Of a stretch of 64,000 nt of DNA, positions 52,107 through 59,555 are shown one piece after another (position 1 is the stretch's first letter; each line of letters starts with the position of its first letter). This DNA is from Saccharicrinis aurantiacus (GTDB lineage: Bacteria; Bacteroidota; Bacteroidia; Bacteroidales; Marinilabiliaceae), in assembly GCF_001660705.2 (NCBI RefSeq), contig NZ_LYBV02000035.1, forward strand, positions 124,001 to 188,000. The letters are read 5' to 3'. The translations under genes were made by a program, and so were the position numbers. The notes below the pieces were generated by a model, which was not told the origin of the DNA, did not search any database, and saw only the letters and a list, made by a program, of their open reading frames with translations.

Positions 52107-53177
52107 ATGTGTAATTCATGTAGAACTTCAAAAGGTGCTTTCTTACCAGGTAACAGCACAGTAGTAATGAAAGATATTGAAATCCCAGCTCCAGGTCACG
52201 GACAAGTGGTTTTAAAAACTAAATCTTCAACTATTTGCGGATCAGATATCCGTGCTATCTACAACGAGCATTTAGGTAAAGGTCCTGAGGCTTATCAAAA
52301 TAAAGTAGCTGGTCACGAGCCATGTGGTCAAATTATTGAGTGTGGTCCGGGAATGAAGCGTTTTAAAGAAGGTGATCGCGTAATTGTATACCATATCTCA
52401 GGTTGTGGTGTATGTAACGATTGTCGTCGTGGTTATATGATTTCTTGTACTTCTGAGCACCGTGCTGCTTACGGATGGCAAAGAGATGGTGGTATGGCTG
52501 AGTACATTATCGCTGATGAGAAAGATTTAGTATTGCTTCCTGATTCATTAACTTATACTGATGGTGCACAAGTTGCTTGTGGTTTCGGTACTGTTTACGA
52601 AGGATTAGAGAAAATTGGTATCTCAGGTAACGACCAAGTATTAGTTACAGGTTTAGGTCCTGTTGGTTTAGCAGCTTGTATGTTAGCTAAGGCTATGGGA
52701 GCACAAAAAATTGTTGCTACTGATATCAGCGAAGAGCGTTGTCAAATTGCTTTAGAAAAAGGTTTAGCTGACGAGGTATTCGTATCAGGTCCTGATTCAT
52801 TAGAAAAAGCAATGGCTGCTTCAGATGGTTATGGTTATGAGAGAACTGTTGACTGTTCAGGTCATACAACTGCACGTCAGTTATGTATCCGTGCTAACCG
52901 CAAGTGGGGTAAAATGGTATTAATTGGTGAAGGTGGTACTTTAGAAATCAACCCTTCTCCAGATATGATTCACGACCAAAAAACTGTTTTCGGATCATGG
53001 GTAACTTCAATCTGGAAAATGGAAGAGTTAGTTGAGCGTATTGTACGTTGGAATATTCACCCAGAAGACTTAGTAACACATCGTTTCACTTTAGACCAAG
53101 CTGATAAAGCTTACGAGCTAATGGCTTCAGGTAAGTGTGGTAAAGTTGCTGTTGTATTCGACGAAGAAGTTAAATAA
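52107..53177 (+). CDS. Zinc-dependent alcohol (polyol) dehydrogenase
   Basis: Medium-chain NAD(P)-dependent dehydrogenase of 356 residues. Catalytic zinc: Cys44 (ICGSD) with His70-Glu71 (GHEPCG). Structural zinc: Cys100, 103, 106 and 114 (CGVCNDCRRGYMISC). The Rossmann motif is GLGPVG. The first five residues carry an unusual extra CxxC (MCNSC). Codon use is strongly biased to GGT, GCT, ACT and TTA-rich optimal codons, more than most neighbours, so high expression is likely. Related enzymes oxidise sorbitol, fucitol or threonine-like substrates. With the aldo/keto reductase downstream, an aldose-alditol-ketose route is a possibility. The substrate is not established. Confidence 0.88.
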   Translation: MCNSCRTSKGAFLPGNSTVVMKDIEIPAPGHGQVVLKTKSSTICGSDIRAIYNEHLGKGPEAYQNKVAGHEPCGQIIECGPGMKRFKEGDRVIVYHISGCGVCNDCRRGYMISCTSEHRAAYGWQRDGGMAEYIIADEKDLVLLPDSLTYTDGAQVACGFGTVYEGLEKIGISGNDQVLVTGLGPVGLAACMLAKAMGAQKIVATDISEERCQIALEKGLADEVFVSGPDSLEKAMAASDGYGYERTVDCSGHTTARQLCIRANRKWGKMVLIGEGGTLEINPSPDMIHDQKTVFGSWVTSIWKMEELVERIVRWNIHPEDLVTHRFTLDQADKAYELMASGKCGKVAVVFDEEVK

Positions 53178-53179
53178 TT

Positions 53180-53251
53180 AGTATCAAGATACAAGTATCA
53201 AGACGCAAGACCATTTGCATCTTGATACTTAATATTTGATACTTGATACTT
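53180..53251. repeat. ATCAAG/CTTGAT palindromic repeat
   Basis: Made of GTATCAAGATACAAGTATCA on the left and CTTGATACTT, TTTGATACTTGATACTTTT on the right, so it can fold into a hairpin. Same word family as 21257-21293. It fills the space between the dehydrogenase and cupin genes. Confidence 0.75.
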
Positions 53252-53258
53252 TTAAAAG

Positions 53259-53759
53259 ATGAGAGAAGTAAAAGTAGAGCAATTAACGCTTGAGGCATAT
53301 AAACCATTTGGAACTTACGCGAATTTAATAAATCCAACTGATGAAAAGTTAGGAGCTGCACCAGTTGAGTTTTTTCGCGATCAGTTACAAATTGAAGTAG
53401 ATGGTAATAACTCTTGGAGTTACTCATGTTGTAGAGTTCAGAAGCGCGAAAATGTTATCGATATTCTTGAATTTCATACAGGATGCGGCGAAGTAGTGTT
53501 ACCTCTTGATCAAGATATCCTTTTACAGGTAGCACCAGCTACAGCAAGCGAAAACGATATTCCTCTTGATAAAATGCGTGTGTTTTATGTGCCAAAAGGT
53601 ACAGCAATCACCATTAAAGCAGGAGTATGGCATTGGGGTCCATTCGCAACAGAAGACACTCCGGCTAATATTCTTATCAATCTTCCTGAAAGAACTTATG
53701 CAAACGACTGTGTTGTAAAAGAACTTGCAAAAGAAGATCATATTAAAATTATTAAGTAA
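53259..53759 (+). CDS. Ureidoglycolate-lyase-like (AllA) cupin protein
   Basis: Protein of 166 residues, with the double-stranded beta-helix of the AllA/ureidoglycolate lyase family: VEQLTLEAYKPFGTYAN at the start, VFYVPKGTAITIKAGVWHWGPF in the second half (metal/substrate loop), and ILINLPERTY at the end. True AllA acts on ureidoglycolate in purine breakdown, but no purine gene is nearby. Its place between a dehydrogenase and an aldo/keto reductase suggests a sugar-acid or keto-sugar substrate, for which lyase or isomerase chemistry can be imagined. This is inference. Confidence 0.7.
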   Translation: MREVKVEQLTLEAYKPFGTYANLINPTDEKLGAAPVEFFRDQLQIEVDGNNSWSYSCCRVQKRENVIDILEFHTGCGEVVLPLDQDILLQVAPATASENDIPLDKMRVFYVPKGTAITIKAGVWHWGPFATEDTPANILINLPERTYANDCVVKELAKEDHIKIIK

Positions 53760-53850
53760 GTTAAACAGGTATATTAATATAAGTAGTTTTTACTACACAC
53801 TTTTTGATTTACACACTACTTATATTATTAGTCCGATAACAAAAAATACA

Positions 53851-54876
53851 ATGTCAGATATTTCAAGTCAATATACAGCTGTTAATCCAGCTGATGTTCC
53901 TGCGAAAATTCTTCGTTCAGGAGATAAGCTTCCAACTGTAGGTTTGGGAACTTTCGGATCAGACCGTTTTACTCATGATGAGATTGCGGATGCCGTAAAA
54001 AATGCCATTCGTTTAGGATACCGTCACATTGATTGTGCTGCTGTATACGGAAACGAAAAGCAAATTGGTCAGGCTATCGCTGATGTAATTGCTGAAGGTG
54101 TTTGTACTCGCGAAGAGCTTTTCATTACTGGTAAAGTATGGAACGATCGTCACCGCGAAACTGAAAAAGCATGTCAGGAAACTTTAGATGATCTTCAATT
54201 AGATTATTTAGATCTTTACTTAATTCACTGGCCATTCCCTAACTACCATGCACCTGGTTGTGATGGCGATTCACGTAACCCTGATTCTAAACCATTCTCT
54301 GTTGAGGAGTTCATGGATACTTGGAAGCAGTGTGAGGCTTTAGTTGAAGCTGGTAAGGTACGTAACATCGGTACTTCAAACATGACTATTGCTAAATTCG
54401 ATGCAGTTTGGGATAAAATGACTATTTACCCAGCAGTTAACGAAATGGAAATGCACCCATGTTTCCAACAGACTGAGTTATTTAACTACTGTATGAAGAA
54501 TCAAATTCAACCTATCGGTTTTATGCCAATTGGTTCTCCAACACGTCCTGATCGTGATGTTGCCGAAGGTGATGCAGTTGATATCGAAACTCCAGAGATT
54601 CAAGCTATCGCTAAGGCTCGTGGTGTTCACCCAGCTGTTATTTGTATCAAATGGGCTATTAAAAACGGACAGGTAACTATTCCTTTCTCTGTTCACCCAG
54701 TTGAGTATTTAAGTAACTTAACTTCATCATTCCAAGATCCATTGACAGATGAAGAATTTGCTTCAATCAAAAACTGTGAGTGTGGTTCTCGTTTAGTAAA
54801 AGGTCAAGTATTCCTTTGGGAAGGTGCTAAGCACTGGAAAGATCTTTGGGACGAAGATGGCGTAATTGCTCAATAG
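53851..54876 (+). CDS. Aldo/keto reductase
   Basis: NADPH-dependent reductase of 341 residues. The frame opens at 53725, but the ATG at 53851 (MSDISSQ) fits the family. The catalytic tetrad is Asp61, Tyr66, Lys95 and His126: DCAAVYGNE, ITGKVWN, LIHWP. A TIM barrel follows, with NVG-like substrate loops. Codon use is strongly biased, like the dehydrogenase, so both should be abundant. AKRs reduce aldoses to alditols or dehydrate ketoses. It is the last gene of the fucose-like cluster. The terminal hairpin at 54903-54937 ends it. Confidence 0.88.
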   Translation: MSDISSQYTAVNPADVPAKILRSGDKLPTVGLGTFGSDRFTHDEIADAVKNAIRLGYRHIDCAAVYGNEKQIGQAIADVIAEGVCTREELFITGKVWNDRHRETEKACQETLDDLQLDYLDLYLIHWPFPNYHAPGCDGDSRNPDSKPFSVEEFMDTWKQCEALVEAGKVRNIGTSNMTIAKFDAVWDKMTIYPAVNEMEMHPCFQQTELFNYCMKNQIQPIGFMPIGSPTRPDRDVAEGDAVDIETPEIQAIAKARGVHPAVICIKWAIKNGQVTIPFSVHPVEYLSNLTSSFQDPLTDEEFASIKNCECGSRLVKGQVFLWEGAKHWKDLWDEDGVIAQ

Positions 54877-54902
54877 TAAATAAGATATTTTTTAGTTTGT
54901 AA

Positions 54903-54937
54903 ACAAGTCATCCTAATTCGTTGGGGTGGCTTGTTTT
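54903..54937 (+). terminator. Terminator of the fucose-like operon
   Basis: Imperfect stem ACAAGTCATCC / GGGTGGCTTGT followed by TTTT, 27 bases after the reductase stop. Confidence 0.6.
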
Positions 54938-54980
54938 AGTATTATAATAATGGTTTAGTATTACATTAAATCCAATTCGC

Positions 54981-55574
54981 ATGCAAGTAGATTTATTCGC
55001 CTTTTTAACTTTTGCTGTTATCACATCAACTTCACCCGGACCTAATAATATTTCGGCCATGGCTTTTAGTATGAGTATGGGTTATAAGCGAACACTTCCG
55101 TATATATTAGGTATCGTTTTGGGTACATTTACGGTAATGTTTTTATGTGCATGGATGTCGTTTGCATTGAATGAATTTGTGCCTAGTATTACCAAATACT
55201 TAAAATATATAGGTGCCGCTTACATATTGTATCTAGCTTATAAAACCTATCGTGTAAACTATAACGCTGATGCGGATGATTCTGTAAAGCCACAGTTTAA
55301 AGACGGAATGTTGTTGCAATTGGTTAACCCAAAGGCTATTTTTTATGGGATGACGGTTTACTCAACCTTTTTTGCATCTTTAGTCGATCATAAATTATGG
55401 TTAACCATTTCTGTTTTAGGACTAGCAACATTCACATTTATTACTGTATCTGTTTGGGCCGGCTTTGGTACCGTTATTAAGCATTACATGACAAATGAAC
55501 GTATCAAACGTGCTTTCTCCATAGTAATGGTGCTTGGTTTAATTTATGCTGCGTATAAAATTTTGATGGTTTAA
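54981..55574 (+). CDS. LysE-family translocator
   Basis: Inner-membrane exporter of 197 residues with about six helices. It begins with TSTSPGPNNISAMAFSMSMG, the signature of the LysE/RhtB amino acid exporters, and includes LQLVNPKAIFYGMTVY. Likely exports an amino acid or a small metabolite. It follows the fucose-like operon terminator, so it is separate. Confidence 0.9.
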   Translation: MQVDLFAFLTFAVITSTSPGPNNISAMAFSMSMGYKRTLPYILGIVLGTFTVMFLCAWMSFALNEFVPSITKYLKYIGAAYILYLAYKTYRVNYNADADDSVKPQFKDGMLLQLVNPKAIFYGMTVYSTFFASLVDHKLWLTISVLGLATFTFITVSVWAGFGTVIKHYMTNERIKRAFSIVMVLGLIYAAYKILMV

Positions 55575-56015
55575 TAGTTAAGCAAGTTTCTATTCATCTA
55601 TGCGTAAGCTAAAAATCTCAACACTTTCAGCTTGGTAGGTATTTCTTCCAATTCGGTAGGCACAATGTCAAGCTCGGTAGACTCTTCTCCCTGTCTGGTA
55701 GAGTCTCCTTCCTATCTGGTAGACACTTCTTCGTGTTCGGTAGACATTATTTCCTCCTTGGTAGACATTTTTGCAAGCTCGGTAGGCATTTTTCCCTACT
55801 TAATAGACATTTTCTCAAAAAATTTGAACTATATAGGCTGGTAATTGTACATGTCAAGAAACATTTAGAGCGAAAAGAATATTTAGGCATCTATATTTTT
55901 GTGGATTATATAACAAGCCCTTTTCAAAAAACATTAAAAAGTATCAATCAATATTCTTATTTATTAACATTTACAGTTGATTATATATTATGTAATAATA
56001 GCTAATTGATTACTT
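55575..56015. other. Intergenic with 21-bp tandem repeats
   Basis: No convincing gene. The 21-bp tandem repeat (55632-55820) fills its first half. The second half contains AT-rich leader for the Na/Pi gene. Confidence 0.5.
55632..55820. repeat. Nine 21-bp tandem repeats
   Basis: Units begin 55632, 55653, 55674, 55695, 55716, 55737, 55758, 55779 and 55800. The consensus is TCGGTAGACATTT plus eight variable bases. Conserved core TNGGTAGNC. Unit identity is moderate and the period is exact, so it is an old tandem array. A 70-codon frame through it would encode heptads of the form SVDxxSS, but it starts only with TTG. Confidence 0.9.
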
Positions 56016-56018
56016 TTG
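56011..56018 (+). promoter_or_regulatory. -7 box for the Na/Pi cotransporter gene
   Basis: Reads TACTTTTG (TAnnTTTG), 24 bases before the ATG at 56043. Confidence 0.45.
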
Positions 56019-56042
56019 CACGCAAATTATATTGTATTTAAA

Positions 56043-57623
56043 ATGGAATTAAATTGGGGATCATTGTTGATCCAAACAATCGGAGGTTTAGCCATTTTCC
56101 TTTACGGGATGGGCATAATGACAGAAGGGTTAAAGCTAGTCGCGGGCAATAGGTTACGAACCTTTTTAGCTAAAATGACCTCGAATAAATGGAAGGGTAT
56201 GTTTGCCGGAGCAAGTATCACTGCCGTTATTCAATCATCATCAATTACTACAGTTCTCGTAGTGGGTTTTGTATCTGCCGGACTCTTATCCTTTCAAAAC
56301 ACCTTAGGCATTATATTAGGGGCCAATATAGGAACTACCATTACAGCACAAATTATTGCATTTAAGGTTACGAAAGCTACATTTGTATTGATTGCAGCTG
56401 GTTTTCTTATGAATGCCATGGCAACCCGTAAGGCATTAAAAGATGGTGGTTTAATTGTATTAGGTTTAGGTTTTGTGTTTTTAGGTATGAACCTAATGTC
56501 GGAAGGAACCAATCCATTAAGATCTTATGAGCCATTTATTGCGTTAATGCAAGATCTTGATAATCCGCTATGGGGAATTTTAATTGGTACTGCATTTACA
56601 GCAGCTGTACAAAGTTCTTCTGCCACAACAGGTATAGTTATAGTGATGGCTTCGCAAGGCTTAATTAATATAGAGGGAGGTATTGCGCTCATCTTAGGTG
56701 CAAATATCGGTACTTGCGTTACCGCAGTATTGTCTGCCATAGGTAAACCAAAGGTTGCGCAACAAGTGGCATTATCGCATATATTATTCAATGTATTTGG
56801 TGCCTTATTGTGGGTTTGGTTTATACCTCAATTGTCATCTTTGGTAGATGAGTTCTCTCCAGGTGATGTTCCTCGTCAAATAGCAAATGCACATACCATA
56901 TTTAATGTCTCAAATGCACTTATTTTTATTGGATTTACTAGTTATCTAGCCAAGTTAGTGGAGTATCTCGTTCCTCTTGAAGAAAAGAAAAAGCAGAAAG
57001 TAGGAGATTTAGATGCCTACTTCTTAAACGATAGTTCTACAGCATTTGAAATGGCGCATAAGGAATTACATAAGCTAGGTGTTATGTTAATACGAATGAT
57101 TGATACAGCACCTAATATTGTTTTAACTGGTGATATGAAAAAGTTAAAGCAGCTTCGAAAAAGAGGGCATCTTATTATTCTTGGACACTCAAAAATATTT
57201 GAATATTTAGGTGAGCTACAAAAGCTAAATTTAAATGATGATGAACTAGATGAATTGCAGCATCAATTAAATGTAGCATATGCCATTGAAGGAGCTGCAA
57301 GTACCATCTCAAGTCAGTTGGTTGAAGCTACAGAGAATAGGCTTAAAAAAGGGTTTGAGATGAATGATGAAACCAGTAAGTTATTCCTTGATTTATACGG
57401 TAATTTATCATTAATAGCGAAGGTGAAGCTAGTTGATAAAACGTTAGAGGAAAAAGCGACTATACCAACCAAAGCAGCCTTTACTAAGCAAATGAAGCAA
57501 GCGCAAAAACATTTGGTTCGTCAATTGGTAAATGAAAGTAAAGATAGGGTAGCTATTTATCGCTTTGAAACCGATTTAATTGAAACAGCGGATAGATTAT
57601 ATACTCTAATTAATAAGATGTAA
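56043..57623 (+). CDS. Na+/phosphate cotransporter (NptA/PhoU-like)
   Basis: Inner-membrane Na/Pi-cotransporter II of about 526 residues. The frame opens at 56016; the ATG at 56043 follows a good TACTTTTG box. Two homologous membrane halves carry the QSSS repeats (AVIQSSSITTVLVVGF and AAVQSSSATTGIVIV), the known substrate site. A cytoplasmic PhoU-like helical domain fills about 330-526. It imports phosphate with Na+, consistent with a saline habitat. A strong hairpin follows. The next gene converges. Confidence 0.92.
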   Translation: MELNWGSLLIQTIGGLAIFLYGMGIMTEGLKLVAGNRLRTFLAKMTSNKWKGMFAGASITAVIQSSSITTVLVVGFVSAGLLSFQNTLGIILGANIGTTITAQIIAFKVTKATFVLIAAGFLMNAMATRKALKDGGLIVLGLGFVFLGMNLMSEGTNPLRSYEPFIALMQDLDNPLWGILIGTAFTAAVQSSSATTGIVIVMASQGLINIEGGIALILGANIGTCVTAVLSAIGKPKVAQQVALSHILFNVFGALLWVWFIPQLSSLVDEFSPGDVPRQIANAHTIFNVSNALIFIGFTSYLAKLVEYLVPLEEKKKQKVGDLDAYFLNDSSTAFEMAHKELHKLGVMLIRMIDTAPNIVLTGDMKKLKQLRKRGHLIILGHSKIFEYLGELQKLNLNDDELDELQHQLNVAYAIEGAASTISSQLVEATENRLKKGFEMNDETSKLFLDLYGNLSLIAKVKLVDKTLEEKATIPTKAAFTKQMKQAQKHLVRQLVNESKDRVAIYRFETDLIETADRLYTLINKM

Positions 57624-57650
57624 GTAGGGTATTAATTTGGGATAAAATTG

Positions 57651-57688
57651 AAAGAGGATGTTCATTATTGAACATCCTCTTTTAGTTT
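57651..57688. terminator. Bidirectional terminator between Na/Pi and HIT-like genes
   Basis: Stem AAAGAGGATGTTCA / TGAACATCCTCTTT with four-base loop, between two convergent genes. T-runs on both strands. Confidence 0.85.
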
Positions 57689-57713
57689 ATTTGTCCTATC
57701 CTAATTGAGATCA

Positions 57714-58574
57714 TTACTTCTGATCAACATGTGCAATAATCTCTTTTATGTGCTCATCATTGAAGGAAACTTCATCACAGAGCTTTTTTAGGAAGTCTGC
57801 TGATGTATGCATAAATTCATCATGATTTTTCATGATAAATAATCCTCCCATTTCAAGTACACCTATCGGTATATCCCAAGCATTATTTTCGTCGTAATAT
57901 TCCGAAGGTTTGTATACAGCTCGGGGTACTAATGCAATACAGAATTGATCATCCTCCATCCAAAGATACAGGTTAATAAAAGGGTGTTTGTTGTTGGCGT
58001 AATTAACCCCAATATGTTTTTCTAGCTCGTATAATTGCTCCGTTAGCTTTTCTTCATTATTACTTTTCAGAACTACAGCTCCACGTCCATAATGCTCTAG
58101 TTCTCCTATTTCAATGTCCTCTTTATTACTTATGGTTTTATAAAAATTAGGATTCGAACAACTATCCTTTAAGGGTAACTCCACCTGTTCGTTTAAAACA
58201 TGGCAAGTAAAATGGAAATTTTTTATGGTAGAATTTTTACTACCTCCGTATGCAAGTGTGTGTTTTTTGTGGTTAGCCAGAAAATCAAGTAAAAAACGAA
58301 CTCGACCGGTTAAGAACTCCTCAGCATGTTTTTTCGCAAATAAAAGTTGATGACCCTCAAATAGAGAATGTGTAGTATCATCTAAAACATAATTGGGGTG
58401 GTCAAGTGTACTATTTATTTTATTGTCGATATCCTTACAAAGTAAACAGTCCTTTCTTGCAAATTCTTGCTGATGATAGCCTTTGATTTGAGCTTCGTTG
58501 CTATAGTATTGTAGTATGAAATTAATACCAGATTCTGTTACAACATTTCGTGTTGTCACTTTATTATTATCCAT
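57714..58574 (-). CDS. HIT-like/DUF4922-like protein
   Basis: Cytoplasmic protein of 286 residues. A CLLC motif near residue 44 and a central FHFTCHVLNEQVELPL block (about 118-135) resemble the HIT-type fold of DUF4922 and of GDP-L-galactose/GDP-sugar phosphorylases, where a His-x-His-x triad acts on a nucleotide sugar. Here the triad is only partly visible (HFTCH). The C-terminal half is helical. It is divergent from a BadF-type sugar kinase, which fits nucleotide-sugar or amino-sugar salvage. Function is inferred, not shown. Confidence 0.5.
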   Translation of the reverse strand: MDNNKVTTRNVVTESGINFILQYYSNEAQIKGYHQQEFARKDCLLCKDIDNKINSTLDHPNYVLDDTTHSLFEGHQLLFAKKHAEEFLTGRVRFLLDFLANHKKHTLAYGGSKNSTIKNFHFTCHVLNEQVELPLKDSCSNPNFYKTISNKEDIEIGELEHYGRGAVVLKSNNEEKLTEQLYELEKHIGVNYANNKHPFINLYLWMEDDQFCIALVPRAVYKPSEYYDENNAWDIPIGVLEMGGLFIMKNHDEFMHTSADFLKKLCDEVSFNDEHIKEIIAHVDQK

Positions 58575-58631
58575 TTTATTGTTGTTATAGGTATTTCAAA
58601 GTAAAAAAACAGATTGTATGTCTGAAAAGTT

Positions 58632-58639
58632 TAATTTTG
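58632..58639 (+). promoter_or_regulatory. -7 box for the BadF-type kinase gene
   Basis: Reads TAATTTTG, 26 bases before the ATG at 58666. Confidence 0.45.
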
Positions 58640-58665
58640 ACTAAATATAATAATAAAACAACAAG

Positions 58666-59496
58666 ATGATAGTAATTGCAGACAGCGGATCGAGCAAAAC
58701 GCATTGGAGCTTTTTAAATGATGCTTATGCTGATATTTTCACTAAGGGTATAAATCCTTATTATATAAATAGTAAGGAAATTTATGAGGTACTAGAGGGT
58801 GCGTTTGAAAATAAGTTTGATTCAATAACTGAAGTTTATTTTTTTTCGGCAGGTTGCAATACCCAAGTCCAAAAAAAGACTGTTGAAGATGCTATATTAC
58901 AAATGTGGCCCAAAGCTATTGTACATGTTGAGTCTGATATATTAGCCGCCTGCTATGCAACCAGCATGCAAAATAAAGGTATTTCGTGTATATTAGGTAC
59001 GGGTGCAAATTCTTGTTATTTCGATGGAGTAACAGTGCAGCAAAATATACCTCCGTTAGGATTCATATTAGGCGATGAAGGGAGTGGGGCATATCTTGGT
59101 AAGCAATTGGTAAATGCGATCTATAAAGGTAAATTATCCGATGAAATAAAGGCACAATTTGAAGCTGAGTACGATTGTGATATGGCAGGTATCTTAAATA
59201 AGGTATATAAACAAAGTTTCCCCAATCGGTATTTGGCGTCCTTCGTTCCTTTTATTAAAAGTAACATTAGCATCCCCGAATTTCGACTAATTGTTGAAAA
59301 AGGTTTCCGTCAGTTCTTAAAAAACAATGTGCTTCAATATCCTGAGGCAGCTTCATTACCCATACATTTTGTGGGAAGTGTTGCTTATTACTTTAAAGAT
59401 ATTCTGGAAGCTCAAATAGAAAAAAAAGGCTTAATAATGGGTAAAGTACTACGCTCTCCAATGGAAGGGTTAAAACTTTATTACAACTCAAAATAG
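58666..59496 (+). CDS. BadF/BadG-family ATPase, sugar kinase type
   Basis: Cytoplasmic ASKHA ATPase of 276 residues with phosphate-1 loop VIADSGSSKTHWSF, phosphate-2 GTGANSCYFDG and LGDEGSGAYLGKQL. This short form is the N-acetylglucosamine kinase/BadF group, which phosphorylates free amino sugars such as GlcNAc recycled from peptidoglycan or chitin. The exact substrate is not determined. Divergent from the HIT-like gene, with a gap of about 90 bases. Confidence 0.82.
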   Translation: MIVIADSGSSKTHWSFLNDAYADIFTKGINPYYINSKEIYEVLEGAFENKFDSITEVYFFSAGCNTQVQKKTVEDAILQMWPKAIVHVESDILAACYATSMQNKGISCILGTGANSCYFDGVTVQQNIPPLGFILGDEGSGAYLGKQLVNAIYKGKLSDEIKAQFEAEYDCDMAGILNKVYKQSFPNRYLASFVPFIKSNISIPEFRLIVEKGFRQFLKNNVLQYPEAASLPIHFVGSVAYYFKDILEAQIEKKGLIMGKVLRSPMEGLKLYYNSK

Positions 59497-59504
59497 CTGT
59501 ATAA

Positions 59505-59537
59505 AAAACGCCTCAGTAATTAAACTGAAGCGTTTTA
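59505..59537. terminator. Terminator between the kinase and the 589-residue gene
   Basis: Stem AAAACGC-TCAGT / ACTGA-GCGTTTT between two convergent genes, with A and T runs on its sides. Confidence 0.75.
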
Positions 59538-59555
59538 ATAAATATATCTTTCTTA

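Noticed and set aside
55632-55820. CRISPR array
   Set aside because: The units are directly adjacent at 21 bases with no spacers of constant size, and no cas gene is near.
55632-55844. 70-codon frame of heptads over the 21-bp array
   Set aside because: It starts with TTG at the array edge and mirrors the repeat. No Shine-Dalgarno-like or family support. I list it as a repeat only.
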